A program made the position numbers and the translations under genes. A stretch of DNA of 64,000 nucleotides. Source: Chloroflexota bacterium (lineage in GTDB: Bacteria > Chloroflexota > Anaerolineae > J036 > Brachytrichaceae). Within the stretch, counting starts at the first letter, position 1. Each line of letters begins with the position of its first letter. Positions 34,360-40,749 of this stretch are shown in pieces. The DNA lies in NCBI GenBank assembly GCA_021788625.1, contig JAJYKL010000001.1, forward strand, positions 62,001 to 126,000, given 5' to 3'. The notes beneath the pieces are model-generated. The model was not told the origin of the DNA, did no database searches, and saw only the letters and a program-made list of their open reading frames with translations.

Positions 34360-36105
34360 ATGTCTAGCGGCCAGCTATTAAGGGAAAAGGTGACTAAAGA
34401 GGAAACTGCGCGGGTGCCGCACGCCCACGCCGCCAACCCGCCTCGTAAAGACGGCGCCCCGGAGCGCGGTTACTCTACATCGCCTATAGCGATGCTCGCA
34501 CTTCAGCGCCGTTTCGGCAACCGTGCTGTGCAGCGCATCATCCAGGCCAGGTTGCGCGTCGGTGCGTCATCGGACCCCTATGAGCGGGAGGCCGACCGCG
34601 CCGCCCAGCAGGCAACCAGCCATGCGGTGGCCAGCGACGCGACCTACGCCCAAACGGTGGACGCGCAACGCCAGCCCGCCGCCCGGCATGACGGCACGGC
34701 TTTCGATGCCGACGACGAGTTCGAGCGCCACCTCGCCGCCAGCCGCGCTACCGGCAAGACCATCCCCAAGACGGACCGGGCACGCTTAGAGGCGCACTTC
34801 GGCACGGACTTTGGTAAGGTTCGCATCCACGCGGACCGCTCGGCTGACGAGCTCAACCGCAGCATCCAGGCCAAGGCGTTCACCCACGGCAACGACATCT
34901 ATTTCGCCTCCGGCCAGTACAACACCGGCACGTTGCATGGCAACCAGTTGCTGGCCCATGAGCTTACCCACACGCTGCAGCAAACGGGCGGGGAGCGGCG
35001 CACGGAGGGGCGGTCACCTGGTGCTGCCATCCAGCGCGCCGAGCAGGATGAGAAGCCCAAGGCAGCTGAGCAGCCCAAGGCAGCTGAGCAGCCCAAGGCA
35101 GCTGAGCAACCGCAAGCACCACGGGCGGCAGGCAACCACCTGAGCCCCGAGGTGCAGAAGCAACTGAATCGGGCCATGCTTAAGCTGCCCGTTCCCGAAG
35201 AAAAGGCCCTTCCGGAGGACAGCGAGGTACTGCAGGGGATGAAGGAAGGCCGCGAGCTTGGTGATGACCTGCGCGGCGCTCGCAGTAAATCGGCTGTGGC
35301 TTCTTCCCTAGTCGACGCTGTAGGCGGGGACCCAGGTGAGCGAAAACCGATTAAAAAGGAGTATGCGGCGGATCCGCACATCTGGGCTCGCATCAAAGCC
35401 TGGTTCGCCCAGGCCATCAAAGCCGCTGACGCGGGCACGCCCAAGTTCGCCAACCTCGAGATGCTGGGCGTGGAGATGACGGAGCTCCGTTCTGGCGCGA
35501 ACGTGGCCGCGTCGGTATCGACCGTGGTGGCCTTCTTCTTCCAGGCTGTGTCGGCGGCCCTGGACATCAAGGCGATTTTGGGCCCCAAGCAGAAGTTCAC
35601 GAACCTCGACGAGATTGCGAAGCAAGCCAAGCAGATGGGTGGGGACCCACGTCTGGTGGATGCGGTCAAGGGGGCCATGAAACTGAAGTATCGCAAGTAC
35701 ATGGACCGCATGGCTAAGGTAGCCACCACGTTATTCGGCCTTGGCGTCACGGCGGCACTCCTGGGCGCGGGGGCGACAGCGCTCTCGGCGGGAACCCCAA
35801 TCGGCTGGGCCATTGGCGGCGCACTGGCGCTGACCGGCACGAGCTTCGCCATATACAAACTGTGGCGCAACTTCAAGAAGGGCGAGGACCGTGGCCAGCG
35901 GCGCAAGGATATCGCCCAGCGGTTGTTCCGTAATGCAATGCAAGGCGATTCCCGGAGTAAGGGGGCCGCCCAGTCGGCGCTCAAAGCGCTCGGATTGCCC
36001 GTCTTGCGATGGATGGCCGAGTGGGCCGGTACGAAGAAGACTGAGCGCGCCGCGCTGCAAGCTCACAACGTCAAAGACATCATGCGTAAACTGAAGGCCG
36101 GCTAG
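34360..36105 (+). CDS. DUF4157 protein (HELTH), candidate eCIS cargo 2
   Basis: A 581-residue relative of the 29,307 protein. It begins with a basic stretch and LALQRRFGNRAVQRIIQAR (about residues 46-64), the QR-x-GN-R-A motif. YEREADRAAQ follows, then DUF4157 (about 125-210) ending in AHELTHTLQQ with HELTH at 200-204. Short tandem repeats of EQPKAA occur at about 232-250. The C-terminal half carries two hydrophobic stretches (about 381-400 and 460-497) and ends in basic helices. No signal peptide. Together with YbjN protein 2 it makes a second cargo module. Its C-terminal domain differs from that of cargo 1, so the two may act on different targets. Confidence 0.83.
   Translation: MSSGQLLREKVTKEETARVPHAHAANPPRKDGAPERGYSTSPIAMLALQRRFGNRAVQRIIQARLRVGASSDPYEREADRAAQQATSHAVASDATYAQTVDAQRQPAARHDGTAFDADDEFERHLAASRATGKTIPKTDRARLEAHFGTDFGKVRIHADRSADELNRSIQAKAFTHGNDIYFASGQYNTGTLHGNQLLAHELTHTLQQTGGERRTEGRSPGAAIQRAEQDEKPKAAEQPKAAEQPKAAEQPQAPRAAGNHLSPEVQKQLNRAMLKLPVPEEKALPEDSEVLQGMKEGRELGDDLRGARSKSAVASSLVDAVGGDPGERKPIKKEYAADPHIWARIKAWFAQAIKAADAGTPKFANLEMLGVEMTELRSGANVAASVSTVVAFFFQAVSAALDIKAILGPKQKFTNLDEIAKQAKQMGGDPRLVDAVKGAMKLKYRKYMDRMAKVATTLFGLGVTAALLGAGATALSAGTPIGWAIGGALALTGTSFAIYKLWRNFKKGEDRGQRRKDIAQRLFRNAMQGDSRSKGAAQSALKALGLPVLRWMAEWAGTKKTERAALQAHNVKDIMRKLKAG
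35056..35109 (+). repeat. Three 18-bp tandem repeats in cargo gene 2
   Basis: Three head-to-tail copies of an 18-base unit starting CCCAAGGCAGCTGAGCA, the last with one change, encode the PKAAEQ hinge between DUF4157 and the C-terminal part. In-frame and able to expand or shrink by slippage without breaking the gene. Confidence 0.9.
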
Positions 36106-36137
36106 TGGTGTAAAAGCTGATATACAGCAGGTCACAC

Positions 36138-36977
36138 ATGATTGATGAACTAGATGAGGTACTCAGGCAGTTCCTGATGCGCGAACTGCCGATCAAAAAC
36201 GGCGAGGTGGACATCGCGTTCAACCAACCCAAACGCGAATGGTCGGCGCGCATTAGCCGGCCCACGCTCAATCTATTTCTGTACGATGTGCGCGAGAACA
36301 CTAAACTGCGCCAGCACGTTCCAGCGTTTGATGTCGAGCGCACATCAACCGGTACGGTCATCCAGCGCCGCAAGCCTGTGCGGGTAGATCTGTACTACCT
36401 GGTTACAGCGTGGGCTACCGAGCCGGAAGATGAGCATCGCCTGCTCGCACGTACCATGGCAGCACTGTGTCGGTATGGCAGTATCCCGGAGGATCTTTTA
36501 CCGGAGGATTTCACCGATCAGCCTTCCATCCCCATTACTGTGGCTCAACAGGAGATCCTGGAAAAACCGACTGACCTGTGGGGTGTCATGGATAATGAGA
36601 TGCGACCAGCGTTAGGCTGCCAGTTCACAATTGCCCTGAACCCATATAAGCCCATCGAGACACCGGTGGTACGCACAGCCGAGATTCGAATCGGCCAGAG
36701 CCAGGATCCCAAGACTGAAACGCTCAGCACTGCAGATGGCGACGGGCGCTTCCAGTGGATTTCTGGACAGGTGCGAGCCAAGGGCAAGAAACCGCTCTCG
36801 AACGCTCACATGACACTCGTCGAGCGGTCTGTGGAAGTACCGATACAAGAAGATGGACGCTACATAATCGGCATCCTCCCTTGCGGTACTTATACCTTGG
36901 AGGTGACGGCTGAAGGACGTAAGTCCAGCCGCTACTCGATCACGATTCCATCCAAAGCTTATGACATTGACTATTAG
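36138..36977 (+). CDS. DUF4255 protein, eCIS tube/sheath cap (Afp16-like)
   Basis: A 279-residue protein. Residues 1-190 match DUF4255: IDELDEVLRQFLMRELP, INFNQP-like DIAFNQPKREWSAR, PTLNLFLYDVRENTKLR, RRKPVRVDLYYLVTAW and AEDEHRLL-like EPEDEHRLL. Afp16, the family's studied member, ends the growing tube and joins the sheath end. Residues 205-279 form a carboxypeptidase-regulatory-like beta domain (PLSNAHMTLVERSVEVPIQEDGRYIIGILPCGTYTLEVTAEG), found in several eCIS DUF4255 proteins. It opens the structural gene block, after the cargo modules. Confidence 0.9.
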   Translation: MIDELDEVLRQFLMRELPIKNGEVDIAFNQPKREWSARISRPTLNLFLYDVRENTKLRQHVPAFDVERTSTGTVIQRRKPVRVDLYYLVTAWATEPEDEHRLLARTMAALCRYGSIPEDLLPEDFTDQPSIPITVAQQEILEKPTDLWGVMDNEMRPALGCQFTIALNPYKPIETPVVRTAEIRIGQSQDPKTETLSTADGDGRFQWISGQVRAKGKKPLSNAHMTLVERSVEVPIQEDGRYIIGILPCGTYTLEVTAEGRKSSRYSITIPSKAYDIDY

Positions 36978-36992
36978 TGTGGGTACGGACAC

Positions 36993-37011
36993 TCGCAAAC
37001 ATGAGTTGCGA
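36993..37011 (+). promoter_or_regulatory. Short stem-loop before the sheath leader
   Basis: TCGCAA and TTGCGA pair around a 7-base loop and end exactly where AAAGGAGG starts. It may limit or shape ribosome access to the 37,021 reading frame. Paired by eye. Confidence 0.3.
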
Positions 37012-37020
37012 AAGGAGGCC

Positions 37021-37047
37021 ATGAAGAACACGACGGTATATGCATGA
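37021..37047 (+). CDS. Eight-residue leader peptide upstream of the sheath gene
   Basis: ATG 37021 has the best ribosome site of the region (AAAGGAGG, spaced 5) yet reads only MKNTTVYA before TGA. The stop overlaps the ATG of the next small frame (ATGA at 37044-37047). This arrangement fits translational coupling rather than a functional peptide. Confidence 0.4.
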   Translation: MKNTTVYA

Positions 37048-37178
37048 TAAAAACCGGGCCAGTGACGATCCATAACGTTACTGTTGCACGGGATAGCCTC
37101 GAGCCCACAGTCTACTACTGGCGGGAGACAGTGCGGGAGGCGCAACAAGGCAGCATGAGCCAGGATCAGGTTCGCTAA
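37044..37178 (+). CDS. 44-residue small protein upstream of the sheath gene
   Basis: A 44-residue frame starting by re-initiation at ATGA: MIKTGPVTIHNVTVARD..., containing TVYYWRETVREA. No family is recognised with certainty. It ends 21 bases before the sheath ATG. It could be a small particle protein, since eCIS clusters carry several short genes between the cap and tube genes, or just a coupled leader that sets sheath translation. Too short for confident coding calls. Confidence 0.45.
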   Translation: MIKTGPVTIHNVTVARDSLEPTVYYWRETVREAQQGSMSQDQVR

Positions 37179-37199
37179 ACCTTACATAAGGAGATAGAC

Positions 37200-38897
37200 A
37201 TGCCAGAGTATTTGTCACCCGGCGTATATGTCGAGGAAGTCGACCGTGGGCCAAAGCCGATTGAAGGCGTAGGTACGGCGATGGCTGTGTTCATCGGCTT
37301 TTCTGAGAAGGCGCAAGTGACGGAGCGTGTGAATGGCGAAAACGTCACGCGAGATTTGTTCAACAAACCACAGCTGGTGACGAACTGGAGTCAGTATGTC
37401 GAACGTTTTGGTGGCTTTGTAGACGGAGCTTATCTACCCCATGCTGTCTACGGCTACTTCCTGAACGGAGGATCGCGCTGCTATGTACTCAGTGTGCGCA
37501 CGATCCCCAAGGCGCAAGCTGGGTTGCTCAATAGCGAAGGCCGGCCCATGTTGACCGCACAGGCCAAGCAGGCTGGGTACGTTGGTGCGAAACTACGTGT
37601 TCGCATCGAGACTCCGAACGCTACCCCGTCGGCCGCAACCACCCCTGCTGCGGCCGCAGCAGATGGGAAAAAGGGCAAGACCAAGGATGCTGGCGATGGC
37701 ACATCCCCGGCCACCGATGCGGCTGCATCTGCCACAACTGCTGCGCCAACCTTCAACATTATCGTCGAACGTGAACGCAGGAGTGGTGGCTTCAGGACAG
37801 AGGAAGTCGTCCGCAATGCAACCCTCACGCAGGTACAGGCGGAGGATGGCGGAACCAAAGTCGCCATCGCTTATGCTAATAATAAAAAGCCCGAGCTTGT
37901 TGAGTTATTGATTGCTGATCCGGCGGCTCCCCTGGAAAAGGTTGCTCCTCGTGAGCAGCAGCAATCGCTTTCCATCGACACTAAGCAACTCGCCCCGGCT
38001 ACCGTCTCGGACTTCCAGGGTGCGGCGCTCGAACGCACCGGTATCGAAAGCCTCGAAGCGATCAGCGACATCACGATGGTGGTCGTGCCTGATCTGATGA
38101 GCACCGTGCCTGGCCAGAACCTGGATCTCACCACCGTCAAGGCAGTGCAAACGGCTATCATTGCCCACTGTGAGCGCCTGGGTGACCGCGTGGCAATCCT
38201 CGACGCGCCGCCCAATCTGAACCCACAGCAGGTCAAGTCGTGGCGAATGGAGGTGACTGGCTTCGACTCCAGCTATGCCGCAATGTACTATCCCTGGGTC
38301 GAGGTATCGGATCCCGTTACCAATCAGCCGGCGTTGGTTCCCCCTTCTGGTCACGTTGCGGGAATTTGGGCACGCAATGACAATACTCGCGGCGTGCACA
38401 AAGCACCTGCGAACGAAGTCGTACGGGGTGCCACAGGTCTGGCGTACAACTGCACGAAAGGCGAGCAGGACGTTCTGAACCCGAATGCTGTAAACTGCAT
38501 CCGCGCGTTCCCTGGCATGGGCATTCGGGTCTGGGGTGCGCGTACGCTCTCAAGCAACCCTTCCTGGCGCTATATCAACGTGCGACGCCTGTTCAACTTT
38601 GTCGAGAAATCCATCGAGGGTGGCACGCAGTGGGTAGTGTTCGAGCCCAACGAGCCGCGCCTGTGGGCTAAGGTCCGCCGTGATGTGAACGCCTTCCTGA
38701 CGACTGTATGGCGCGATGGCGCATTGTTCGGTCTCAGCCCGGCAGAAGCGTTTTACGTCAAGTGTGACTCAGAACTCAACCCGCCCGAGTCGCGTGACCT
38801 GGGTCGTCTGGTGATCGAAATCGGCATGGCACCTGTCAAGCCGGCCGAATTCGTCATCTTCCGCATCAGCCAGTGGCAACCTGGCATGGAAGGCTAG
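37200..38897 (+). CDS. eCIS sheath protein (Afp2-4 / phage tail sheath family)
   Basis: A 565-residue contractile sheath subunit. The start MPEYLSPGVYVEEVDRGPKPIEGVGTAMAVFIGFSEKA is the family's hallmark; the C-terminal part GIRVWGARTLSSNPSWRYINVRRL and EPNEPRLWAKVRRDVNAFL is the conserved sheath core (domain that packs on the tube). An Ala/Thr/Lys-rich insert at about residues 137-183 lies in the surface-exposed region of the fold. AAGGAG precedes ATG 37200. Only one sheath gene is found, where Afp has three, so one protein probably makes the whole sheath. It is followed by the tube gene. Confidence 0.96.
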   Translation: MPEYLSPGVYVEEVDRGPKPIEGVGTAMAVFIGFSEKAQVTERVNGENVTRDLFNKPQLVTNWSQYVERFGGFVDGAYLPHAVYGYFLNGGSRCYVLSVRTIPKAQAGLLNSEGRPMLTAQAKQAGYVGAKLRVRIETPNATPSAATTPAAAAADGKKGKTKDAGDGTSPATDAAASATTAAPTFNIIVERERRSGGFRTEEVVRNATLTQVQAEDGGTKVAIAYANNKKPELVELLIADPAAPLEKVAPREQQQSLSIDTKQLAPATVSDFQGAALERTGIESLEAISDITMVVVPDLMSTVPGQNLDLTTVKAVQTAIIAHCERLGDRVAILDAPPNLNPQQVKSWRMEVTGFDSSYAAMYYPWVEVSDPVTNQPALVPPSGHVAGIWARNDNTRGVHKAPANEVVRGATGLAYNCTKGEQDVLNPNAVNCIRAFPGMGIRVWGARTLSSNPSWRYINVRRLFNFVEKSIEGGTQWVVFEPNEPRLWAKVRRDVNAFLTTVWRDGALFGLSPAEAFYVKCDSELNPPESRDLGRLVIEIGMAPVKPAEFVIFRISQWQPGMEG

Positions 38898-38955
38898 CCG
38901 CCAGCCGTGACGTGTGCAATAGATGATGAGCCTATAAATCGAGAGGTGAAAAAAC

Positions 38956-39396
38956 ATGGCATCAACTGATCCACTTGTTGGTTTTCAATTCCAACTTGAC
39001 GTCGGGGGTAAGGTCACTGGCTTCTTCACTGAGGTCAGTGGTATCGGCTCTGAACATGAAGTGATCGAACACAAGGTCACCGTGGAAGGCCACGACCTCA
39101 TCCACAAGATTCCAGGTCGCATGAAGTGGAATGATGTGACCCTGAAGCGTGGTATCACCGATAACATGCAAATATGGGAGTGGCGCGACTCGGTGGTAGA
39201 GGGCAATATGAAGCAGGCACGGCAAAACTGCTCCATCATCATGTTCGACCGTGAATACAAGCCTGCCGCACAGTGGGACTTCGTGAACGCCTGGCCAGTC
39301 AAGGTGACTGGTCCCGAGTTCAAGTCGGACAGCAACGATTACGGAGTTGAGGAACTGGTACTCACGCACGAAGGCATGAAGCGCGTCAAGATATAG
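38956..39396 (+). CDS. eCIS inner tube protein 1 (Afp1-like)
   Basis: A 146-residue phage-tail-tube (gp19/Hcp fold) protein. It has the family's DPLVGFQFQLDVGGKVTGFFTEVSGIGSEHEVIEHK, LIHKIPGRMKWNDVTLKRGITDNMQIWEWRD and AWPVKVTGPEFKSDSNDYGVEELVLTHEGMKRV. It stacks in hexameric rings to make the tube that carries cargo. GAGAGGTG precedes ATG 38956. Followed by a strong stem-loop, which would raise tube mRNA relative to the genes behind it. Confidence 0.96.
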   Translation: MASTDPLVGFQFQLDVGGKVTGFFTEVSGIGSEHEVIEHKVTVEGHDLIHKIPGRMKWNDVTLKRGITDNMQIWEWRDSVVEGNMKQARQNCSIIMFDREYKPAAQWDFVNAWPVKVTGPEFKSDSNDYGVEELVLTHEGMKRVKI

Positions 39397-39415
39397 ATGG
39401 GATAGTCGGTCCGTT

Positions 39416-39448
39416 GCCGGTGGCGGATAATGCTGAGCCGCCACCGGC
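39416..39448 (+). terminator. Strong 11-bp stem-loop after the tube gene
   Basis: GCCGGTGGCGG and CCGCCACCGGC pair perfectly around an 11-base loop, 19 bases after the tube stop. There is no T-run, so it may act as a partial terminator or a 3'-end mRNA stabiliser, either giving more sheath and tube than later genes. Confidence 0.6.
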
Positions 39449-39477
39449 GATGGGCCTAGACGGATTAACATTTAACT

Positions 39478-39846
39478 ATGAGGCCACAGACTGAATTCGA
39501 ATTCTCTTTACCCATTGGTTACGTCGATCAGGAAGGGAATGTTCATAAGGAAGGGGTGATGCGATTGGCAACCGCCATGGATGAGATCGCTCCATTGCGT
39601 GACCTGCGGGTTCGCTCGAACCAGGCCTACCTGGCCATCATCCTGCTCTCAAGAGTCGTGACACGACTAGGCACACTGCCCAGCGTTACCACCGCGGTAA
39701 TCGAAAATTTATATGCGGCCGATCTGGCATACCTGCAAACGTTGTACCGCCAGATCAATGAACAAGGCAAGAGCATCATCACCATGACCTGCCCCGAATG
39801 CAATGCTAAATTTGACGTGGACCTGGCCGATCTGGGGGGATCATAG
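39478..39846 (+). CDS. Tail-assembly-chaperone-like protein, zero-frame product
   Basis: A 122-residue protein between the first tube gene and the DUF6760-like frame. It opens TEFEFSLPIGYVDQEGNVHKEGVMRLATAMDEI, close in layout to phage tail assembly chaperone/tail assembly proteins, and ends with a CPEC zinc-knuckle-like motif (TMTCPECNAKFDVDLADL). No good ribosome site precedes ATG 39478, so it is probably made at a low level. At the end of the frame is the heptamer G-GGG-GGA, followed by a 10-bp stem, so a fraction of ribosomes may shift to the -1 frame and add the downstream DUF6760-like part, as phage lambda G/GT does. Confidence 0.75.
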   Translation: MRPQTEFEFSLPIGYVDQEGNVHKEGVMRLATAMDEIAPLRDLRVRSNQAYLAIILLSRVVTRLGTLPSVTTAVIENLYAADLAYLQTLYRQINEQGKSIITMTCPECNAKFDVDLADLGGS

Positions 39847-39884
39847 GCTACCCCTTAGATCGCCTGCACGAGGAGGTAGCCTAT
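39834..39884 (+). promoter_or_regulatory. Candidate -1 programmed ribosomal frameshift site
   Basis: A G-GGG-GGA slippery heptamer (39834-39840) in the X-XXY-YYZ phase with the upstream frame is followed two bases later by a hairpin: ATAGGCTACC (39843-39852) pairs perfectly with GGTAGCCTAT (39875-39884), and up to four more pairs are possible if A39874 bulges. This is the layout of phage tail-chaperone frameshift signals, though the spacer is shorter than the usual 5-9 bases. The zero-frame stop TAG lies in the stem start. Confidence 0.75.
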
Positions 39885-40007
39885 CTAGCGTATCACTTCC
39901 ACTGGCCACTGGACCAGCTCATGGATATGGAGCATGGCGAACGGCAGCAGTGGGTTAGGCAGGTGGCGAATATTAACCGCAGGCTGAACGATGCGTTGAA
40001 GGGATGA
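39840..40007 (+). CDS. DUF6760-like C-terminal part, reached by -1 frameshift
   Basis: A 55-codon frame coding for GYPLDRLHEEVAYLAYHFHWPLDQLM and ERQQWVRQVANINRRL, recognisable as the DUF6760 small eCIS protein. No ATG, GTG or TTG exists upstream in this frame before a stop at about 39813; the first ATG is 27 codons into the conserved region. The frame lies exactly -1 to the 39,478 gene at its slippery site, so the likely product is a 176-residue fusion. If not frameshifted, it would need an ATC or ATA start. The conserved helical sequence makes it a real coding segment. Confidence 0.75.
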   Translation: MIGYPLDRLHEEVAYLAYHFHWPLDQLMDMEHGERQQWVRQVANINRRLNDALKG

Positions 40008-40022
40008 CACGGATAAAGCGTG

Positions 40023-40202
40023 ATGACAGAAGTTGCTCAATCTGAGGTACCGGCACAGGCTGATAAACAGCTTGGAGCGGATACCCAGGCAAAACAACAG
40101 AATGAGGCCAGCTGCATTAATGTCGAGGAGCTGGCTGAACGAGTGTATGCGTTACTCAAGCGCGAGCTCTTGATAGAGCATGAGCGGTTGGGCAGGAGAT
40201 GA
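40023..40202 (+). CDS. 59-residue eCIS small protein with charged C-terminal helix
   Basis: A short protein: about 30 disordered Gln/Ala/Glu-rich residues, then a predicted amphipathic helix INVEELAERVYALLKRELLIEHERLGR. That helix matches the C-terminus of the 40,750 protein in pattern (LAxxVxxLLRRxLxIExERxG), suggesting both dock on the same partner. ATG 40023 is used; a GTG one codon earlier is also in frame. It ends three bases before the second tube gene. Confidence 0.65.
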   Translation: MTEVAQSEVPAQADKQLGADTQAKQQNEASCINVEELAERVYALLKRELLIEHERLGRR

Positions 40203-40205
40203 TCC

Positions 40206-40721
40206 ATGACGTACATGCGAACCCCCACTCAGGGTGATCTGTTCAACCTGCGCGGCATCACCGCAGTGACGCATGCCAAGATAGCTGGTCAGGCTTTTCG
40301 CTTTTATGTGGAAATCACCGGTATATTGGTAGCGGAGTTCACGGAGTGCAGTGGTCTGAGTATGGAGCGTGAGGTGAAGGAGTACTCCGAGGGCGGTACC
40401 AATGATTTTGTATATAAACTGCCTGGCCGGACCAAGTATTCGAATATTACACTGCGGCGAGGTATTACCTATTCGCGTGATCTGTGGGATTGGTATGTAG
40501 CAGGCCTGTACGACGGCAAAGTAAAACGCATCAATATTTCGATCATCCTGGGTAATTCTGATCTGAAAAAGGTGAAGCAATGGGATGTTTATGACGCGTT
40601 CCCCATTAAGTGGTCGGGCGCCGATCTAAGCACAGAGACGCTGCAGGTTGCTCTCGAGTCGCTCGAGATTGCACACCATGGCATTGTCTTGAGTCGCGAA
40701 GAAGAAAACCCCATCTCGTGA
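40206..40721 (+). CDS. eCIS tube protein 2 (Afp5-like)
   Basis: A 171-residue tube-fold protein related to the 38,956 gene but longer: GQAFRFYVEITGILVAEFTECSGLSMEREVKEYSEGG, FVYKLPGRTKYSNITLRRGITYSRDLWDWYVAG and VYDAFPIKWSGADLSTETLQVALESLEIAHHGI. In Afp and related systems a second, non-stacking tube protein begins the tube on the baseplate. Its place just before the baseplate genes, and its different ends, fit that role. Confidence 0.92.
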   Translation: MTYMRTPTQGDLFNLRGITAVTHAKIAGQAFRFYVEITGILVAEFTECSGLSMEREVKEYSEGGTNDFVYKLPGRTKYSNITLRRGITYSRDLWDWYVAGLYDGKVKRINISIILGNSDLKKVKQWDVYDAFPIKWSGADLSTETLQVALESLEIAHHGIVLSREEENPIS

Positions 40722-40749
40722 GTAGGGTATAGACCAGGTGAGTTCCAGC

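Noticed and set aside
35056-35109. Tandem 18-bp repeat as the start of a CRISPR array
   Set aside because: The units are head to tail without spacers, in frame and coding.
39843-39884. Stem at the end of the 39,478 gene taken as a transcription terminator
   Set aside because: No T-run follows, coding continues across it in the -1 frame and it sits right behind a slippery heptamer.
39840-40007. DUF6760-like frame as an ordinary separate gene
   Set aside because: There is no ATG, GTG or TTG before the conserved part. A non-standard start remains possible but is less likely than frameshifting.
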